Of a stretch of 64,000 nt of DNA, positions 43,785-52,046 are shown one piece after another. The position numbers were made by a program, and so were the translations under genes. This DNA comes from an uncultured Odoribacter sp. Its GTDB lineage: Bacteria; Bacteroidota; Bacteroidia; Bacteroidales; Marinifilaceae. The notes beneath the pieces were generated by a model. That model had not been told where the DNA came from. It was given only the letters and a program-made list of their open reading frames with translations, and ran no database searches. The DNA lies in assembly GCA_910589025.1 (NCBI GenBank), contig CAJURM010000001.1, positions 288,042 through 352,041 on the forward strand. Reading direction: 5' to 3'. The stretch's first letter is position 1. Every line of letters begins with the position of its first letter.

Positions 43785-44441
43785 ATGATCCGGATAAAAG
43801 ACATACAGAAAAGTTACGGAGAACTCCAGGTTCTAAAAGGCATCAACCTCTGTGTCAACGAAAAAGAAATAGTTACTATCGTCGGTGCCAGCGGAGCCGG
43901 TAAAAGTACCCTGCTCCACATCATCGGTACACTGGACACTCCGGACAAAGGGGAATTGTGGTTTGATGACATACTCATCTCTTCCCTTTCCTCCAACAAA
44001 TTGGCCACATTCCGCAACAACAATATCGGATTCGTCTTTCAATTCCACCACCTTCTTCCGGAATTTACAGCATTGGAAAATGTGTGCATTCCGGCTTGGA
44101 TAAAAGGGGACAACAAAAAAGCCGCGGAAAAAAAAGCCATCGGATTATTGGAACTTATGGGTTTGAAAGAACGTATCTTTCACAAACCGAATGAGCTTTC
44201 GGGAGGAGAACAGCAACGGGTATCCGTAGCACGCGCCCTCATCAATAATCCGAAAGTAATTTTAGCGGATGAACCGTCCGGCAACTTAGACACGCAAACC
44301 AAAAACGAACTGCATCGCCTGTTTTTTACGCTACGGCAGGAACTGGGGCAAACATTCGTCATCGTCACCCACGACACAGAGCTGGCTGAGATGTCGGACA
44401 GACAAATACGACTGAAAGACGGGAAAATAGATAACAGATAA
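43785..44441 (+). CDS. ABC transporter ATPase, LolD-like
   Basis: ATPase subunit of 218 residues that powers lipoprotein release from the inner membrane or a macrolide-type exporter. The start MIRIKDIQKSYGELQVLKGINL at 43785 begins with the conserved RIKDIQKSYG; a much longer open frame upstream is an artefact. Walker A GASGAGKST, Q-loop VFQFHHLLPEFTALENV, signature LSGGEQQRVSVARALINNP, Walker B VILADEPSGNLD and switch His in IVTHDTELA are all present. The FHHLLPEF and EPSGNLD phrases are LolD-like. No permease is adjacent, so the partner is elsewhere. Confidence 0.92.
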   Translation: MIRIKDIQKSYGELQVLKGINLCVNEKEIVTIVGASGAGKSTLLHIIGTLDTPDKGELWFDDILISSLSSNKLATFRNNNIGFVFQFHHLLPEFTALENVCIPAWIKGDNKKAAEKKAIGLLELMGLKERIFHKPNELSGGEQQRVSVARALINNPKVILADEPSGNLDTQTKNELHRLFFTLRQELGQTFVIVTHDTELAEMSDRQIRLKDGKIDNR

Positions 44442-44485
44442 CAGGCAATTTTTTACATTTTAGTTATTCGTTCACAGTTTTCTTA

Positions 44486-44493
44486 TATCTTTG
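44486..44493 (+). promoter_or_regulatory. Possible -7 element before the FKBP operon
   Basis: TATCTTTG, followed by C, fits TAnnTTTG and is about 35 nt before the ATG at 44528. The -33 position has no TTTG. Confidence 0.4.
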
Positions 44494-44527
44494 CATGATT
44501 TTTAATAAAAACAATAACATCAACTAA

Positions 44528-45130
44528 ATGAAATACACCGATAATCTGGATCAAGTAAGCTATTGTCTCGGACTTAGCATCGCAAGCAATCTGATATCCT
44601 CAGGAGTAAAAACAATCAACGCAGAAGCATTCAACGATGCAATGGCAACGGTATTTGAAGGGAAAATGCCCGAAATCAATCCGGACAAAGCCAATAAAAT
44701 TCTGCAGGATTATTTTGAAAAAATACAAAACGAAAAAGGAAATAACGCGAAAGCCGCCGGAGAAAAATTCCTGGCGGAAAACAAAACCAAAGAGGGAGTT
44801 CATACTTTAAAGAGCGGATTACAGTATAAAGTGTTGAAAGAAGGGAAAGGAGCCAAACCCAAAGCAACGGATACCGTAAAATGCCATTACGAAGGACGGC
44901 TGATTGACGGAACCGTGTTTGACTCTTCCATTCGCCGCAACGAACCGGCAGAATTCCCCGTAAACGGAGTAATTGCCGGCTGGGTAGAAGCCCTGCAGCT
45001 GATGAACGTCGGCGCCAAATGGCAACTCTACATCCCTTCTGAGCTGGCATACGGAGCTCATGGAGCCGGACAATCCATCGGCCCGAACGAAACCCTCATT
45101 TTTGATGTGGAATTACTTGATATTTTATAA
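44528..45130 (+). CDS. FKBP-type peptidyl-prolyl isomerase, cytoplasmic
   Basis: A 200-residue isomerase with no signal peptide, so it is cytoplasmic, unlike its neighbour. The N-terminal dimerisation segment (about 1-85: TDNLDQVSYCLGLSIASNLISSG) is FkpA/Mip-like. The FKBP domain covers about 100-200 (LQYKVLKEGKGAKPKATDTVKCHYEGRLIDGTVFDSSIRRNEPAEFPVNGVIAGWVEAL, outline), with the conserved YEGRLIDGTVFDSS and ending AYGAHGAGQSIGPNETLIFDVELLDIL. Drug-pocket residues such as the Tyr and Trp are present. It forms a pair with the downstream FKBP lipoprotein, 18 bp apart. Confidence 0.93.
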   Translation: MKYTDNLDQVSYCLGLSIASNLISSGVKTINAEAFNDAMATVFEGKMPEINPDKANKILQDYFEKIQNEKGNNAKAAGEKFLAENKTKEGVHTLKSGLQYKVLKEGKGAKPKATDTVKCHYEGRLIDGTVFDSSIRRNEPAEFPVNGVIAGWVEALQLMNVGAKWQLYIPSELAYGAHGAGQSIGPNETLIFDVELLDIL

Positions 45131-45148
45131 TTACAAATTCACGAAACA

Positions 45149-45868
45149 ATGAATGCAAAACTTTTATTATTGACACTTTCTGCCGGGGCTATTATGATGA
45201 TCGGTTGCAACAACGGTTGCACGACCTCTACCTCCGCAACTTTAAAAACTGCCAACGACACAGCCAGCTATTACATCGGATACATGTATGGTACCGGACT
45301 GGAGCGTTCCGGATTAAAACAACCGAATATGGAAGCCATTGTCGCCGGTATGAATGCCGCTTTGAAAAAAGCCGATGTAAAAACAGATCCGCAGCAGATG
45401 CAAATGTACCTGAGCATGTATTTACAGAAATTATCCATGCAATTGGCTGAAGAAAACCTGCAAAAAGGCCAGGAATTCATGAAAAAGAATGCAACAAAAT
45501 CAGGCGTTGACACCCTGGCAAACGGCATCCAATACAAAGTGCTGAAAAAAGGAAACGGCCCGAAACCTACCGCTACGGATAAGGTTAAAGTACACTATAA
45601 AGGCACTTTAATTGACGGAACGGAATTCGACTCTTCCATCAAACGCGGAGAACCGGCAGAATTCTATCTCAACCAGGTGATTCCGGGCTGGACGCAGGCC
45701 ATACAGCAAATGCCGCAAGGCTCCAAATGGATCATCTATATTCCTTCTGACCAGGCATACGGCCAAAGAGGAGCCGGCGCAGCCATCGGTCCGAATGAAA
45801 CACTGATTTTCGAAGTTGAACTGCTTGACATCAACCCGAAAGCAGAAGAAACTCCAGCTGCCAAATAA
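45149..45868 (+). CDS. FKBP-type peptidyl-prolyl isomerase, lipoprotein
   Basis: A 239-residue precursor with lipobox MMIGC (Cys20), so it is anchored in the envelope. The N-terminal domain (about 30-130) carries the SYYIGYMYGTGLERSGL segment, and the FKBP domain (about 130-230) has YKGTLIDGTEFDSSIKRGEPAEF and AYGQRGAGAAIGPNETLIFEVELLDI. The two genes are clearly duplicates with different destinations, one in the cytoplasm and one outside. It ends with a terminator. Confidence 0.93.
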   Translation: MNAKLLLLTLSAGAIMMIGCNNGCTTSTSATLKTANDTASYYIGYMYGTGLERSGLKQPNMEAIVAGMNAALKKADVKTDPQQMQMYLSMYLQKLSMQLAEENLQKGQEFMKKNATKSGVDTLANGIQYKVLKKGNGPKPTATDKVKVHYKGTLIDGTEFDSSIKRGEPAEFYLNQVIPGWTQAIQQMPQGSKWIIYIPSDQAYGQRGAGAAIGPNETLIFEVELLDINPKAEETPAAK

Positions 45869-45890
45869 GCACCGGATATAACACATTAAA

Positions 45891-45927
45891 AACAGGAGAA
45901 GCCCCGCGGTTTTCTCCTGTTTTTTTA
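45891..45927 (+). terminator. Terminator after the FKBP operon
   Basis: AACAGGAGAA (45891-45900) pairs with TTCTCCTGTT (45912-45921) over an 11-nt loop, then a T run. Confidence 0.8.
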
Positions 45928-45935
45928 TTTTTCAC

Positions 45936-45966
45936 TTTCAGTGTTTCGTTTTTCATTGTATATTTG
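45936..45966 (+). promoter_or_regulatory. Likely promoter of the DUF3127 gene
   Basis: TTTC at 45936-45939, 19-bp spacer, then TATATTTG at 45959-45966 followed by C; 20 nt before the ATG at 45986. Close to consensus, with C in place of G in the -33 TTTG. Confidence 0.55.
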
Positions 45967-45985
45967 CAGGCAAATTATTGAAACC

Positions 45986-46360
45986 ATGAATTACGAAATC
46001 AACGGAAAGCTTATATTTAAAGAAGATACACAACACATCAGCGAAAAATTCCAGAAAAGGGAGTTTGTGATAGAGGTGGAAAACGAAAAAAATCCCCAGT
46101 GGAACGATTTTGTGAAAATACAACTTATCCAGGATCGTTGTGACCTTTTGGAAAACATCTCTTTGAACGAGAACATCAAAGTTTACTTCAATGTACGCGG
46201 AAGGAAATGGGAAAATCAGGGGAAAGTATCCTATTTCACCAATCTGGAAGGCTGGAGAATAGAAAAAATGACACAGGAAGCACCTGAAAACATTCCGGTA
46301 CCCCAGTATACCGTTGAAGATATACCTCCCGTACCCGAAGCAGACGACCTTCCTTTTTAA
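45986..46360 (+). CDS. DUF3127 family protein, single-strand-binding-like fold
   Basis: A small protein of 124 residues read from MNYEINGKLIFKEDTQ at 45986. It matches the DUF3127 family of Bacteroidetes, which is thought to have an OB-fold: TQHISEKFQKREFVIEVENEKNPQWNDFVKIQLIQDRCDLLENI, outline. The C-terminal tail is rich in Pro and acidic residues and ends DDLPF, much like the tail of SSB proteins that binds partner proteins. Its function is not established. It is convergent with the CvfB-like gene. Confidence 0.82.
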   Translation: MNYEINGKLIFKEDTQHISEKFQKREFVIEVENEKNPQWNDFVKIQLIQDRCDLLENISLNENIKVYFNVRGRKWENQGKVSYFTNLEGWRIEKMTQEAPENIPVPQYTVEDIPPVPEADDLPF

Positions 46361-46363
46361 AAT

Positions 46364-46399
46364 AAATTAAAGAGTTAGCGCAGGCTAACTCTTTAATTT
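46364..46399. terminator. Bidirectional terminator between DUF3127 and CvfB-like genes
   Basis: A perfect 16-bp stem (46364-46379 with 46384-46399; arms begin AAATTAAAGAGTTAGC) and a GCAG loop. It overlaps the stop codon of the minus-strand gene. Confidence 0.85.
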
Positions 46400-47218
46400 T
46401 ATCTCCGTATCGGTCAGTTCAATTTTTTTATCCTTAAAAAGAGTACCGATAGCCTTTTTATAGTCTTTCTTACTGCATTCAAAAAGATTATAAATAATCT
46501 CCGGAGCCGTTTTATCGGACACATCCAACACTCCCCCGTTATCTTCCAGCTTTTCAAGTATCTTTTCCACAATCGCGTCCACCCGGTCGTATCCCTTTTT
46601 TTGCAAGGTAATGTCTATCTTATCGTCTTTCCGGATACCTTTGATATATCCTTTCAATTTCTGTCCCAGCTTCAAAGGACGGAATACCTCATTCCGGTAT
46701 ACCAGCCCCCAATGAAGGTTATCCACAATCACATTGTAACCCATATCGGATTTCCGGGCAATCAGCACATCCACTTCCTGTCCGGTTTTGTATTCGACAG
46801 GCACATTGTCCAGATATTTTTCAATCTTAGCGGTAGCCACTATCCGGTCAGACGATTCATCCACATAAGCATATACCAGATAGGATTTCCCCTCTTCCAT
46901 TCTGTCCCGCTGTTCCCGGAAAGGCACCAGCAAATCTTTTCTTAACCCCCAGTCCAAAAAAGCCCCCACAGAACTTGTAGACACCACTTTCATCCAGGCA
47001 AATTCTCCCACCCGGATATTGGGAACTTCTGTCGTCGCAATAATCCGGTCCTCGGAATCAAAATAAACAAATACCTTCAGGTAATCCTCCGGAAAGCAAT
47101 CTTTGGGAACATACTCATTGGGAAGAAGGATTTCACCCCGCTCCTCTCCGTCAAGATACACACCGAAATCCACCACTTTAACCACCCGCAAAGTATTGTA
47201 TTTTCCAATCTCTATCAT
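46385..47218 (-). CDS. CvfB-like S1 RNA-binding protein
   Basis: A 277-residue protein of the CvfB/YitL type, with three S1-like segments: IGKYNTLRVVKVVDFGVYLDGEERGEILLPNEYVPKD (about 3-40), VGEFAWMKVVSTSSVGAFLDWGLRKDLLVPFREQ (about 68-101), and KTGQEVDVLIARKSDMGYNVIVDNLHWGLVY (about 142-175). The C-terminal winged-helix segment FECSKKDYKKAIGTLFKDKKIELTDTEIKL follows. In Firmicutes such proteins influence virulence gene expression through RNA binding. It is monocistronic here. Confidence 0.88.
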   Translation of the reverse strand: MIEIGKYNTLRVVKVVDFGVYLDGEERGEILLPNEYVPKDCFPEDYLKVFVYFDSEDRIIATTEVPNIRVGEFAWMKVVSTSSVGAFLDWGLRKDLLVPFREQRDRMEEGKSYLVYAYVDESSDRIVATAKIEKYLDNVPVEYKTGQEVDVLIARKSDMGYNVIVDNLHWGLVYRNEVFRPLKLGQKLKGYIKGIRKDDKIDITLQKKGYDRVDAIVEKILEKLEDNGGVLDVSDKTAPEIIYNLFECSKKDYKKAIGTLFKDKKIELTDTEIKLKS

Positions 47219-47235
47219 TATGAATCATATATAAA

Positions 47236-47270
47236 ACGGGGAACGGTATATTAAATTCACCGTTCCCCGT
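47236..47270 (-). terminator. Terminator after the Xaa-Pro aminopeptidase gene
   Basis: ACGGGGAACGGT (47236-47247) pairs with ACCGTTCCCCGT (47259-47270) over an 11-nt loop; followed on the minus strand by TTTTAT. Confidence 0.8.
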
Positions 47271-47277
47271 CAGATTT

Positions 47278-48666
47278 CTATTTCATTATATTTTCCACCT
47301 CTTCCACGGTAATCGGAATACGCTGGTCACCCAACGTCCTGCACCCCTCTTCCGTAATCAGCACATCATCCTCCAAACGGATTCCACCAAAATCCTTAAA
47401 GGTTTCTATCTTGTCATACACCAGAAAATCCTTATGCATTCCCTGCTGTCTCCACTGGTCTATCAGTGCCGGAATGAAATAACATCCCGGTTCATCCGTT
47501 ACGACAAATCCCGGCTGCAAACGGCGCCCCATACGCAAAGAAGAGGTACCGAACTGATTCACTGGACGTATTTCCTCATCGTATCCCACATAAATCTGTC
47601 CCAAATCCTCCATATCATGTACATCCAGTCCCATCATATGTCCCAGTCCATGAGGCATAAACAATGCATGAGCCCCGGCAGCCACAGCAGCCTCCACATC
47701 CCCACGCATCAACCCCAACTCCTTCAACCCCTGTGCCAACACTTTACACACTTCCAGATGAACAGAAAGATAAGTCACACCCGGTCGGGACAATTCCAAC
47801 GCCTTTTGATTACAAGCCACAACAATGCTATATACATCTTTCTGACGGGTATCGAATTTCCCGTTTACAGGTACCGTACGGGTAAAATCAGAACAATAAC
47901 TCATATTGTTTTCCGCCCCCGCATCCGTCAGCATCATGCGTCCTTTTTGCAGCACCTGACTGTGATTGTGATTATGCAACGTCTCTCCATTCTGCGATAA
48001 AATCACAGGAAAAGAAACCATCTTTCCGTACGAGGCGGCAATTCCTTCCACCAAACCGGTCACATACAATTCTTTTATTCCCGAACGGCAATTCATCATT
48101 GCTGTTGTGTGCATCTCATAACCGATGTTACAAGCATTCGTAATCTGTTCGATTTCACACGCTTCTTTCACAGAACGCAAACTCACCACAGCCTTAATCA
48201 ATTCCAAAGAGGCATATTTTTTCTGCAAAACAGGGCGAATTCCCAGTAACTCTTCTATCAGGAGCATGTTCGCATGACGATAGGGAGGCAAGAAATGAAT
48301 TCTTCTGCCTTCGCCGACAGCCAGTCTCAATACATCCGCCAGTTTTGCAAAAGGCCTGGTTTGAGTAATTCCCACCCTTTCTCCCAATTCTTTTACTTTC
48401 GGCTGAGGCCCCATCCAGATAATATCATCCATATCCACATCATTCCCGAAAAGATACTCTTTGCCGGAATCCGCATCCAACACTCCGGCAAACCCCGGCA
48501 TATCCAACCCGAAGAAATACAAAAACGAACTGTCCTGACGGAACTTATAGGTATTGTCCGGATAATTGGCGGGAGATTCCACATTTCCAAGGATCAGAAT
48601 CAATCCTCCTCCCACTCTTTCTTTCAGAGCTTTCCTCCTGTTTTTATAAATAGCAGCTTCAAACAT
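47278..48666 (-). CDS. Xaa-Pro aminopeptidase (M24B)
   Basis: A 462-residue metallopeptidase that removes an N-terminal residue next to proline. The N-terminal creatinase-like domain spans about 1-165 (DNTYKFRQDSSFLYFFGLDMPGFAGVL). The pita-bread catalytic domain has metal ligands in LTDAGAENNMSYCSDFTRT (two Asp), MPHGLGHMMGLDVHDMEDL (His), VTDEPGCYFIPAL (Glu) and RLEDDVLIT (Glu). The fused AMP_N domain is standard for PepP. Its location is likely cytoplasmic since no signal is present. Monocistronic, 26 bp downstream of the fucosidase gene but on the same strand. Confidence 0.93.
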   Translation of the reverse strand: MFEAAIYKNRRKALKERVGGGLILILGNVESPANYPDNTYKFRQDSSFLYFFGLDMPGFAGVLDADSGKEYLFGNDVDMDDIIWMGPQPKVKELGERVGITQTRPFAKLADVLRLAVGEGRRIHFLPPYRHANMLLIEELLGIRPVLQKKYASLELIKAVVSLRSVKEACEIEQITNACNIGYEMHTTAMMNCRSGIKELYVTGLVEGIAASYGKMVSFPVILSQNGETLHNHNHSQVLQKGRMMLTDAGAENNMSYCSDFTRTVPVNGKFDTRQKDVYSIVVACNQKALELSRPGVTYLSVHLEVCKVLAQGLKELGLMRGDVEAAVAAGAHALFMPHGLGHMMGLDVHDMEDLGQIYVGYDEEIRPVNQFGTSSLRMGRRLQPGFVVTDEPGCYFIPALIDQWRQQGMHKDFLVYDKIETFKDFGGIRLEDDVLITEEGCRTLGDQRIPITVEEVENIMK

Positions 48667-48692
48667 GATTTTATTATTTTAAATTTTATTTA

Positions 48693-50768
48693 TCAATAGC
48701 GTATTTTCAAATTATTCAAACGCATGGCGCTGTTGCGGGTTTCGGGATGTGCCAACCGCACGCCACAGGTGTGCCAGGAACCGCTTTTCAAAGGATATAT
48801 TTCCGTTTCCAGACGGAAAACCGACAAACCGGATTCGGGCTGAAAACTGAAACAAAGATGCTTTTCAAAACGATTGTAGACTTTTATCAGCAAACTGTTT
48901 TTTCCTTTCTTTAAAGGCAATATGATCTTCTCCTTGTTATATTCCATTCCTCTGCCTGCCGAATGCGTCGTCACGACCTGCCCGTTCAAAAGAACCATCA
49001 CCCCATTTCCGCTTCCTATCTCAACAACCACATCCCCGTCCCGGTCCGCAACCATTTCCTGCCAAAACAAGACAGAGCGCCTCTCTCCAACCGGAAGCTC
49101 CCATTTCAGCCCCGGTTGCAAATCCCCACACAATTGCCACCCCTCGCCTTCCGGAACTCCGTCTACCGCAGAAACTGCCGGTATGCTTCCCAGCAAACCT
49201 CCCGTACGTTTCCAAAAAATGTTTCCCCACACCACTCTCGGTGCCTGCGTCTTCACCCGGCTACCACCATCCAACACCACCTCCTTTTCCTCTCCGTCCA
49301 CTGCCAGCACAATTTTCTTGCCCCGCTCTTCCTCCGTATAGAACAACACCGGTTTCAACTGCCTGACGGCAGTTTTTATCATCCAATTGTAGGCAATCAC
49401 ACTTCTGAAACCGGTATAATAATCCATACTCGAATAAGCATTCACCGGTACGGCATTTTCCCAAGTCAGCATTCTGCCTGCCACCCAGGCATGCAAAGGA
49501 AGGATTTCATACCCCTCTTCCAGCTCCACACAAATGACATCCACCGGAGAGTCAACAGACCCGTTCGCTACCGGATAAACCACCCACACTCCTTTTTCCT
49601 CCGCTATGTTAAGGACGCCATCACCCAAATAAGCAGCCCGTTTCACACGCCCCCGCAAGCCTTCAAGCACAATCCGTTCCGGACACTTTCCCCTCTCCAC
49701 AAAAAGATAAAGATTATTTCCTCTCGCCGTCACATCGCCCCACTCCGGAACATAATCAAAGGGATTGGCCTTTGCCCCGTAAATCGCTTCGCCATATTTC
49801 CCCAGCCATTTTCCCATTCCCAACAAAACCTGCTCTTCAAAAGGCACCACACTACCGTCACCTTTCGGTCCGATATTCAGCAAATAATTTCCTCCCCGGC
49901 TTACGACTTTTATGAGACTTCTAATTTTCTCATCCCGCTTATCCGCCACCTCTCCACGCTCTTGCCAGGAACGATAGCCCCAGGTTTCATCAAAAAACGA
50001 CGCCGCTGTCTGCCAGGGAACTCCCATTTTATAATCAGGATACTCATTATCCGCCATCACACTGAAATCACTGCAATCATTCCCCAAGCGACCGCTAATC
50101 ATACACTGGGGCTGCAAACGGCTGACCAGTGCATACAATCCCCGGCTTTGCTCCGGTGTCAGTGAGCCCATATCAAACCAGATCTCAGATACAGGCCCGT
50201 ATCCCGTCATAATTTCCTCCACCTGCCGCAGGTTATATTCGTAATGTTCAGGGGTAAGCGGATCAGCATTGTGGCTCGATATCGGATAAGCCTGCGGAAA
50301 ATGCCAGTCTATCAACGAAAAATAGACGCCGAAACGCATATCCTGCCTCCGGCAGGCTTCCGCCAACTCTTTCATGACATCCCGCTTATAAGGCGTTGCA
50401 TCCACAATATTATAATCCGTCAGGCGGGAATGATACATACAAAAACCATCGTGATGCTTTGAAGTAAACACGACAGACTTCATTCCGGCATCCTTTGCCA
50501 GTTTCACTACAGCATCTGCATCCCAATCCACCGGATTAAAATCACGTGCCACAGCGGCATACCAGTCGCTGAAAATTCCCCCATGCGATTGTATCTGTTC
50601 ACTGTAGCCGCTCGACACCGGTTTACCGTTCCAGACCCCGCCCAACTGCGAATAGAGTCCCCAATGGATAAACATGGAAAACTTTTGATTCATCCAGGCC
50701 GAATCCGGCTTCACTTGCCCATACGCCACCTGAACTCCCAACAAAAACAAAAAAACTACTTTTAGCAT
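48693..50768 (-). CDS. Alpha-L-fucosidase, GH29 family
   Basis: Exported glycosidase of 691 residues that releases L-fucose from host glycans such as mucin. Signal peptide MLKVVFLFLLGVQVAYGQ. The GH29 barrel covers about 22-340, with FSMFIHWGLYSQLGG, SVVFTSKHHDGFCMYHS, YKRDVMKELAEACRRQDMRFGVYFSLIDWHF and the nucleophile Asp199 in SEIWFDMGSL. A C-terminal beta-sandwich and a galactose-binding-like domain (about 550-660: VVVEIGSGNGVMVLLNGQVVTTHSAGRGM, KKGKNSLLIKVYNRFEKH) are attached. It is not in a polysaccharide utilisation locus; no SusCD is near. Confidence 0.93.
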   Translation of the reverse strand: MLKVVFLFLLGVQVAYGQVKPDSAWMNQKFSMFIHWGLYSQLGGVWNGKPVSSGYSEQIQSHGGIFSDWYAAVARDFNPVDWDADAVVKLAKDAGMKSVVFTSKHHDGFCMYHSRLTDYNIVDATPYKRDVMKELAEACRRQDMRFGVYFSLIDWHFPQAYPISSHNADPLTPEHYEYNLRQVEEIMTGYGPVSEIWFDMGSLTPEQSRGLYALVSRLQPQCMISGRLGNDCSDFSVMADNEYPDYKMGVPWQTAASFFDETWGYRSWQERGEVADKRDEKIRSLIKVVSRGGNYLLNIGPKGDGSVVPFEEQVLLGMGKWLGKYGEAIYGAKANPFDYVPEWGDVTARGNNLYLFVERGKCPERIVLEGLRGRVKRAAYLGDGVLNIAEEKGVWVVYPVANGSVDSPVDVICVELEEGYEILPLHAWVAGRMLTWENAVPVNAYSSMDYYTGFRSVIAYNWMIKTAVRQLKPVLFYTEEERGKKIVLAVDGEEKEVVLDGGSRVKTQAPRVVWGNIFWKRTGGLLGSIPAVSAVDGVPEGEGWQLCGDLQPGLKWELPVGERRSVLFWQEMVADRDGDVVVEIGSGNGVMVLLNGQVVTTHSAGRGMEYNKEKIILPLKKGKNSLLIKVYNRFEKHLCFSFQPESGLSVFRLETEIYPLKSGSWHTCGVRLAHPETRNSAMRLNNLKIRY

Positions 50769-50845
50769 GCCACATCTATATTAGTGGGCTAAAAATAACA
50801 TAAATTCAGCTAAAAAGTAACAGTTAAAGCCAAAAGATTGGGAAT

Positions 50846-51283
50846 TTAATCGTAATGTTCATCCAACGCCGTACGTTTGCTTCTGAAAATAATGGCTGCC
50901 AGAGGAACGCAAAAACCGGTAACCACCACAATCCAGGCACCGTAACGTATGGTCACTTCATCAGCCATAATGCCGCTCATACGCCCGCCGAGGGTCAACA
51001 TAGTATCCTGAGAGAAGTCTATATCCATAATCCTCCACAATACTACAATTCCCGCTGCAATTCCGAAAAGCGACATAAACCAGAGATTCAGTTTCGACAC
51101 ATCCCGGTGCAAATCCTTCCTCATGGCCAGAACCAATATCAACAAAAACATGATAAACGTAAACCAGCCGGATGAAAAAACACCGGTAAGCGTTCCGACC
51201 ATTTCTATGTAATACCAAGGCAGAAAAGTTGCCACAAGTCCGATAATACCCACAATAAATACGGCAAAACGTTGTCTGTTCAT
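50846..51283 (-). CDS. Four-helix membrane protein of unknown function
   Basis: A 145-residue protein read from MNRQRFAVFIVGIIGLVATFLPWYY at 51283; the frame extends 8 codons upstream without better features. Four hydrophobic segments (about 7-25, 38-54, 66-88, 116-136) alternate with short loops, one of which ends VGTLTGVFSSGW. The repeated FLPWYYIEMVG...FVVVTGFC layout resembles small Bacteroidetes membrane proteins of unknown role. The LacI-type palindromes at 51346-51478 lie upstream of it and of the mce operon, so it may share their control. Confidence 0.6.
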   Translation of the reverse strand: MNRQRFAVFIVGIIGLVATFLPWYYIEMVGTLTGVFSSGWFTFIMFLLILVLAMRKDLHRDVSKLNLWFMSLFGIAAGIVVLWRIMDIDFSQDTMLTLGGRMSGIMADEVTIRYGAWIVVVTGFCVPLAAIIFRSKRTALDEHYD

Positions 51284-51345
51284 AATTTTTCCATTTAATG
51301 TTAACAAAGCATATACGCCCGGAGAGGGTAAAAAGTTTTTCAGGC

Positions 51346-51359
51346 GGGAACCGTTTCCC
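51346..51359. promoter_or_regulatory. LacI-type palindrome A (GGAACCGTTTCC)
   Basis: GGGAACCGTTTCCC at 51346-51359 has the half-site pattern GGAAnCGTTTCC. It is one of three related palindromes in the divergent spacer. Confidence 0.5.
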
Positions 51360-51453
51360 CAAATGCTGATTTTTAATGAAAATTATCAAAAATATGTGCT
51401 GCTTTTTTTTGATATTCGCAAGAAGTATGAGTAATTTTGGGGACATTTTGACA

Positions 51454-51478
51454 GGAAACGTTTCCGGGAAGCGTTTCC
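51454..51478. promoter_or_regulatory. LacI-type palindromes B and C in tandem
   Basis: GGAAACGTTTCC (51454-51465, perfect palindrome) is directly followed by GGAAGCGTTTCC (51467-51478). Together with A they share the GGAAnCGTTTCC consensus, a typical LacI/GalR-family operator. Centres are 13 bp (B-C) and 107 bp (A-B) apart. Confidence 0.55.
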
Positions 51479-51568
51479 ATCCAGACAAATGACTTGGAAT
51501 TTACATGATAACAAATTGAAAAACAGATTCATTGAAATAAATTTATTTATTCATTAATTTCATTATTT

Positions 51569-51973
51569 ATGACACCAACTCATATTGAACACATCGGCAT
51601 TGCCGTAAAAAGCCTGGACGAGGCTATCCCTTTCTACGAAAAAGTTTTGGGCTTAAAATGCTACGCCATTGAAGAAGTAAAAGACCAGAAAGTAAAAACG
51701 GCATTTTTCCAGGTAGGCCAGACGAAAATTGAATTGCTCGAATCTACCGATCCGGAAGGTCCTATCGGTAAATTCGTTGAGAAAAACGGAGGAGGCATGC
51801 ACCACATCGCCTTTGCTGTGGACGATGTTGCCCAGGCCCTGAACGAAGCGGAAGCTGCCGGTTGCCAGTTGATTGACAAAGCTCCCCGCGGAGGTGCCGA
51901 AGGATTGCAAATCGGATTCCTGCATCCGAAATCCACCAACCGGGTATTAACAGAACTCTGCGGTAAAAAATAA
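51569..51973 (+). CDS. mce: Methylmalonyl-CoA epimerase
   Basis: Interconverts the R and S forms of methylmalonyl-CoA so that the decarboxylase can use the product of methylmalonyl-CoA mutase. The 134-residue length is exact for the family. The VOC fold shows THIEHIGIAVKSLDEAIPFYEKVLGLKCY (metal His8-type HIEHIG), FFQVGQTKIELLESTDPEGPIGKF, and GGGMHHIAFAVDDVAQAL with the second metal His, ending IGFLHPKSTNRVLTELCGKK. First gene of the mce-mmdADCB set. Its upstream region holds the LacI-type palindromes. Confidence 0.96.
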   Translation: MTPTHIEHIGIAVKSLDEAIPFYEKVLGLKCYAIEEVKDQKVKTAFFQVGQTKIELLESTDPEGPIGKFVEKNGGGMHHIAFAVDDVAQALNEAEAAGCQLIDKAPRGGAEGLQIGFLHPKSTNRVLTELCGKK

Positions 51974-51980
51974 AACGGTC

Positions 51981-52014
51981 ATAAAGCCCATACCTTCTGC
52001 GGTATGGACTTTAT
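51981..52014 (+). other. mRNA hairpin between mce and mmdA
   Basis: ATAAAG-C-CCATACC (51981-51994) can pair with GGTATGG-A-CTTTAT (52001-52014) over a 6-nt loop; one mismatch. No clear T run follows, so it may tune processing or attenuation rather than end the transcript. Confidence 0.4.
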
Positions 52015-52046
52015 CCTTTATAAACATCATAAATTCAAACCCCATT

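Noticed and set aside
48963..50165. 400-codon open frame opposite the fucosidase gene
   Set aside because: Antisense shadow of a clear GH29 gene; proline- and histidine-rich composition typical of a wrong frame.
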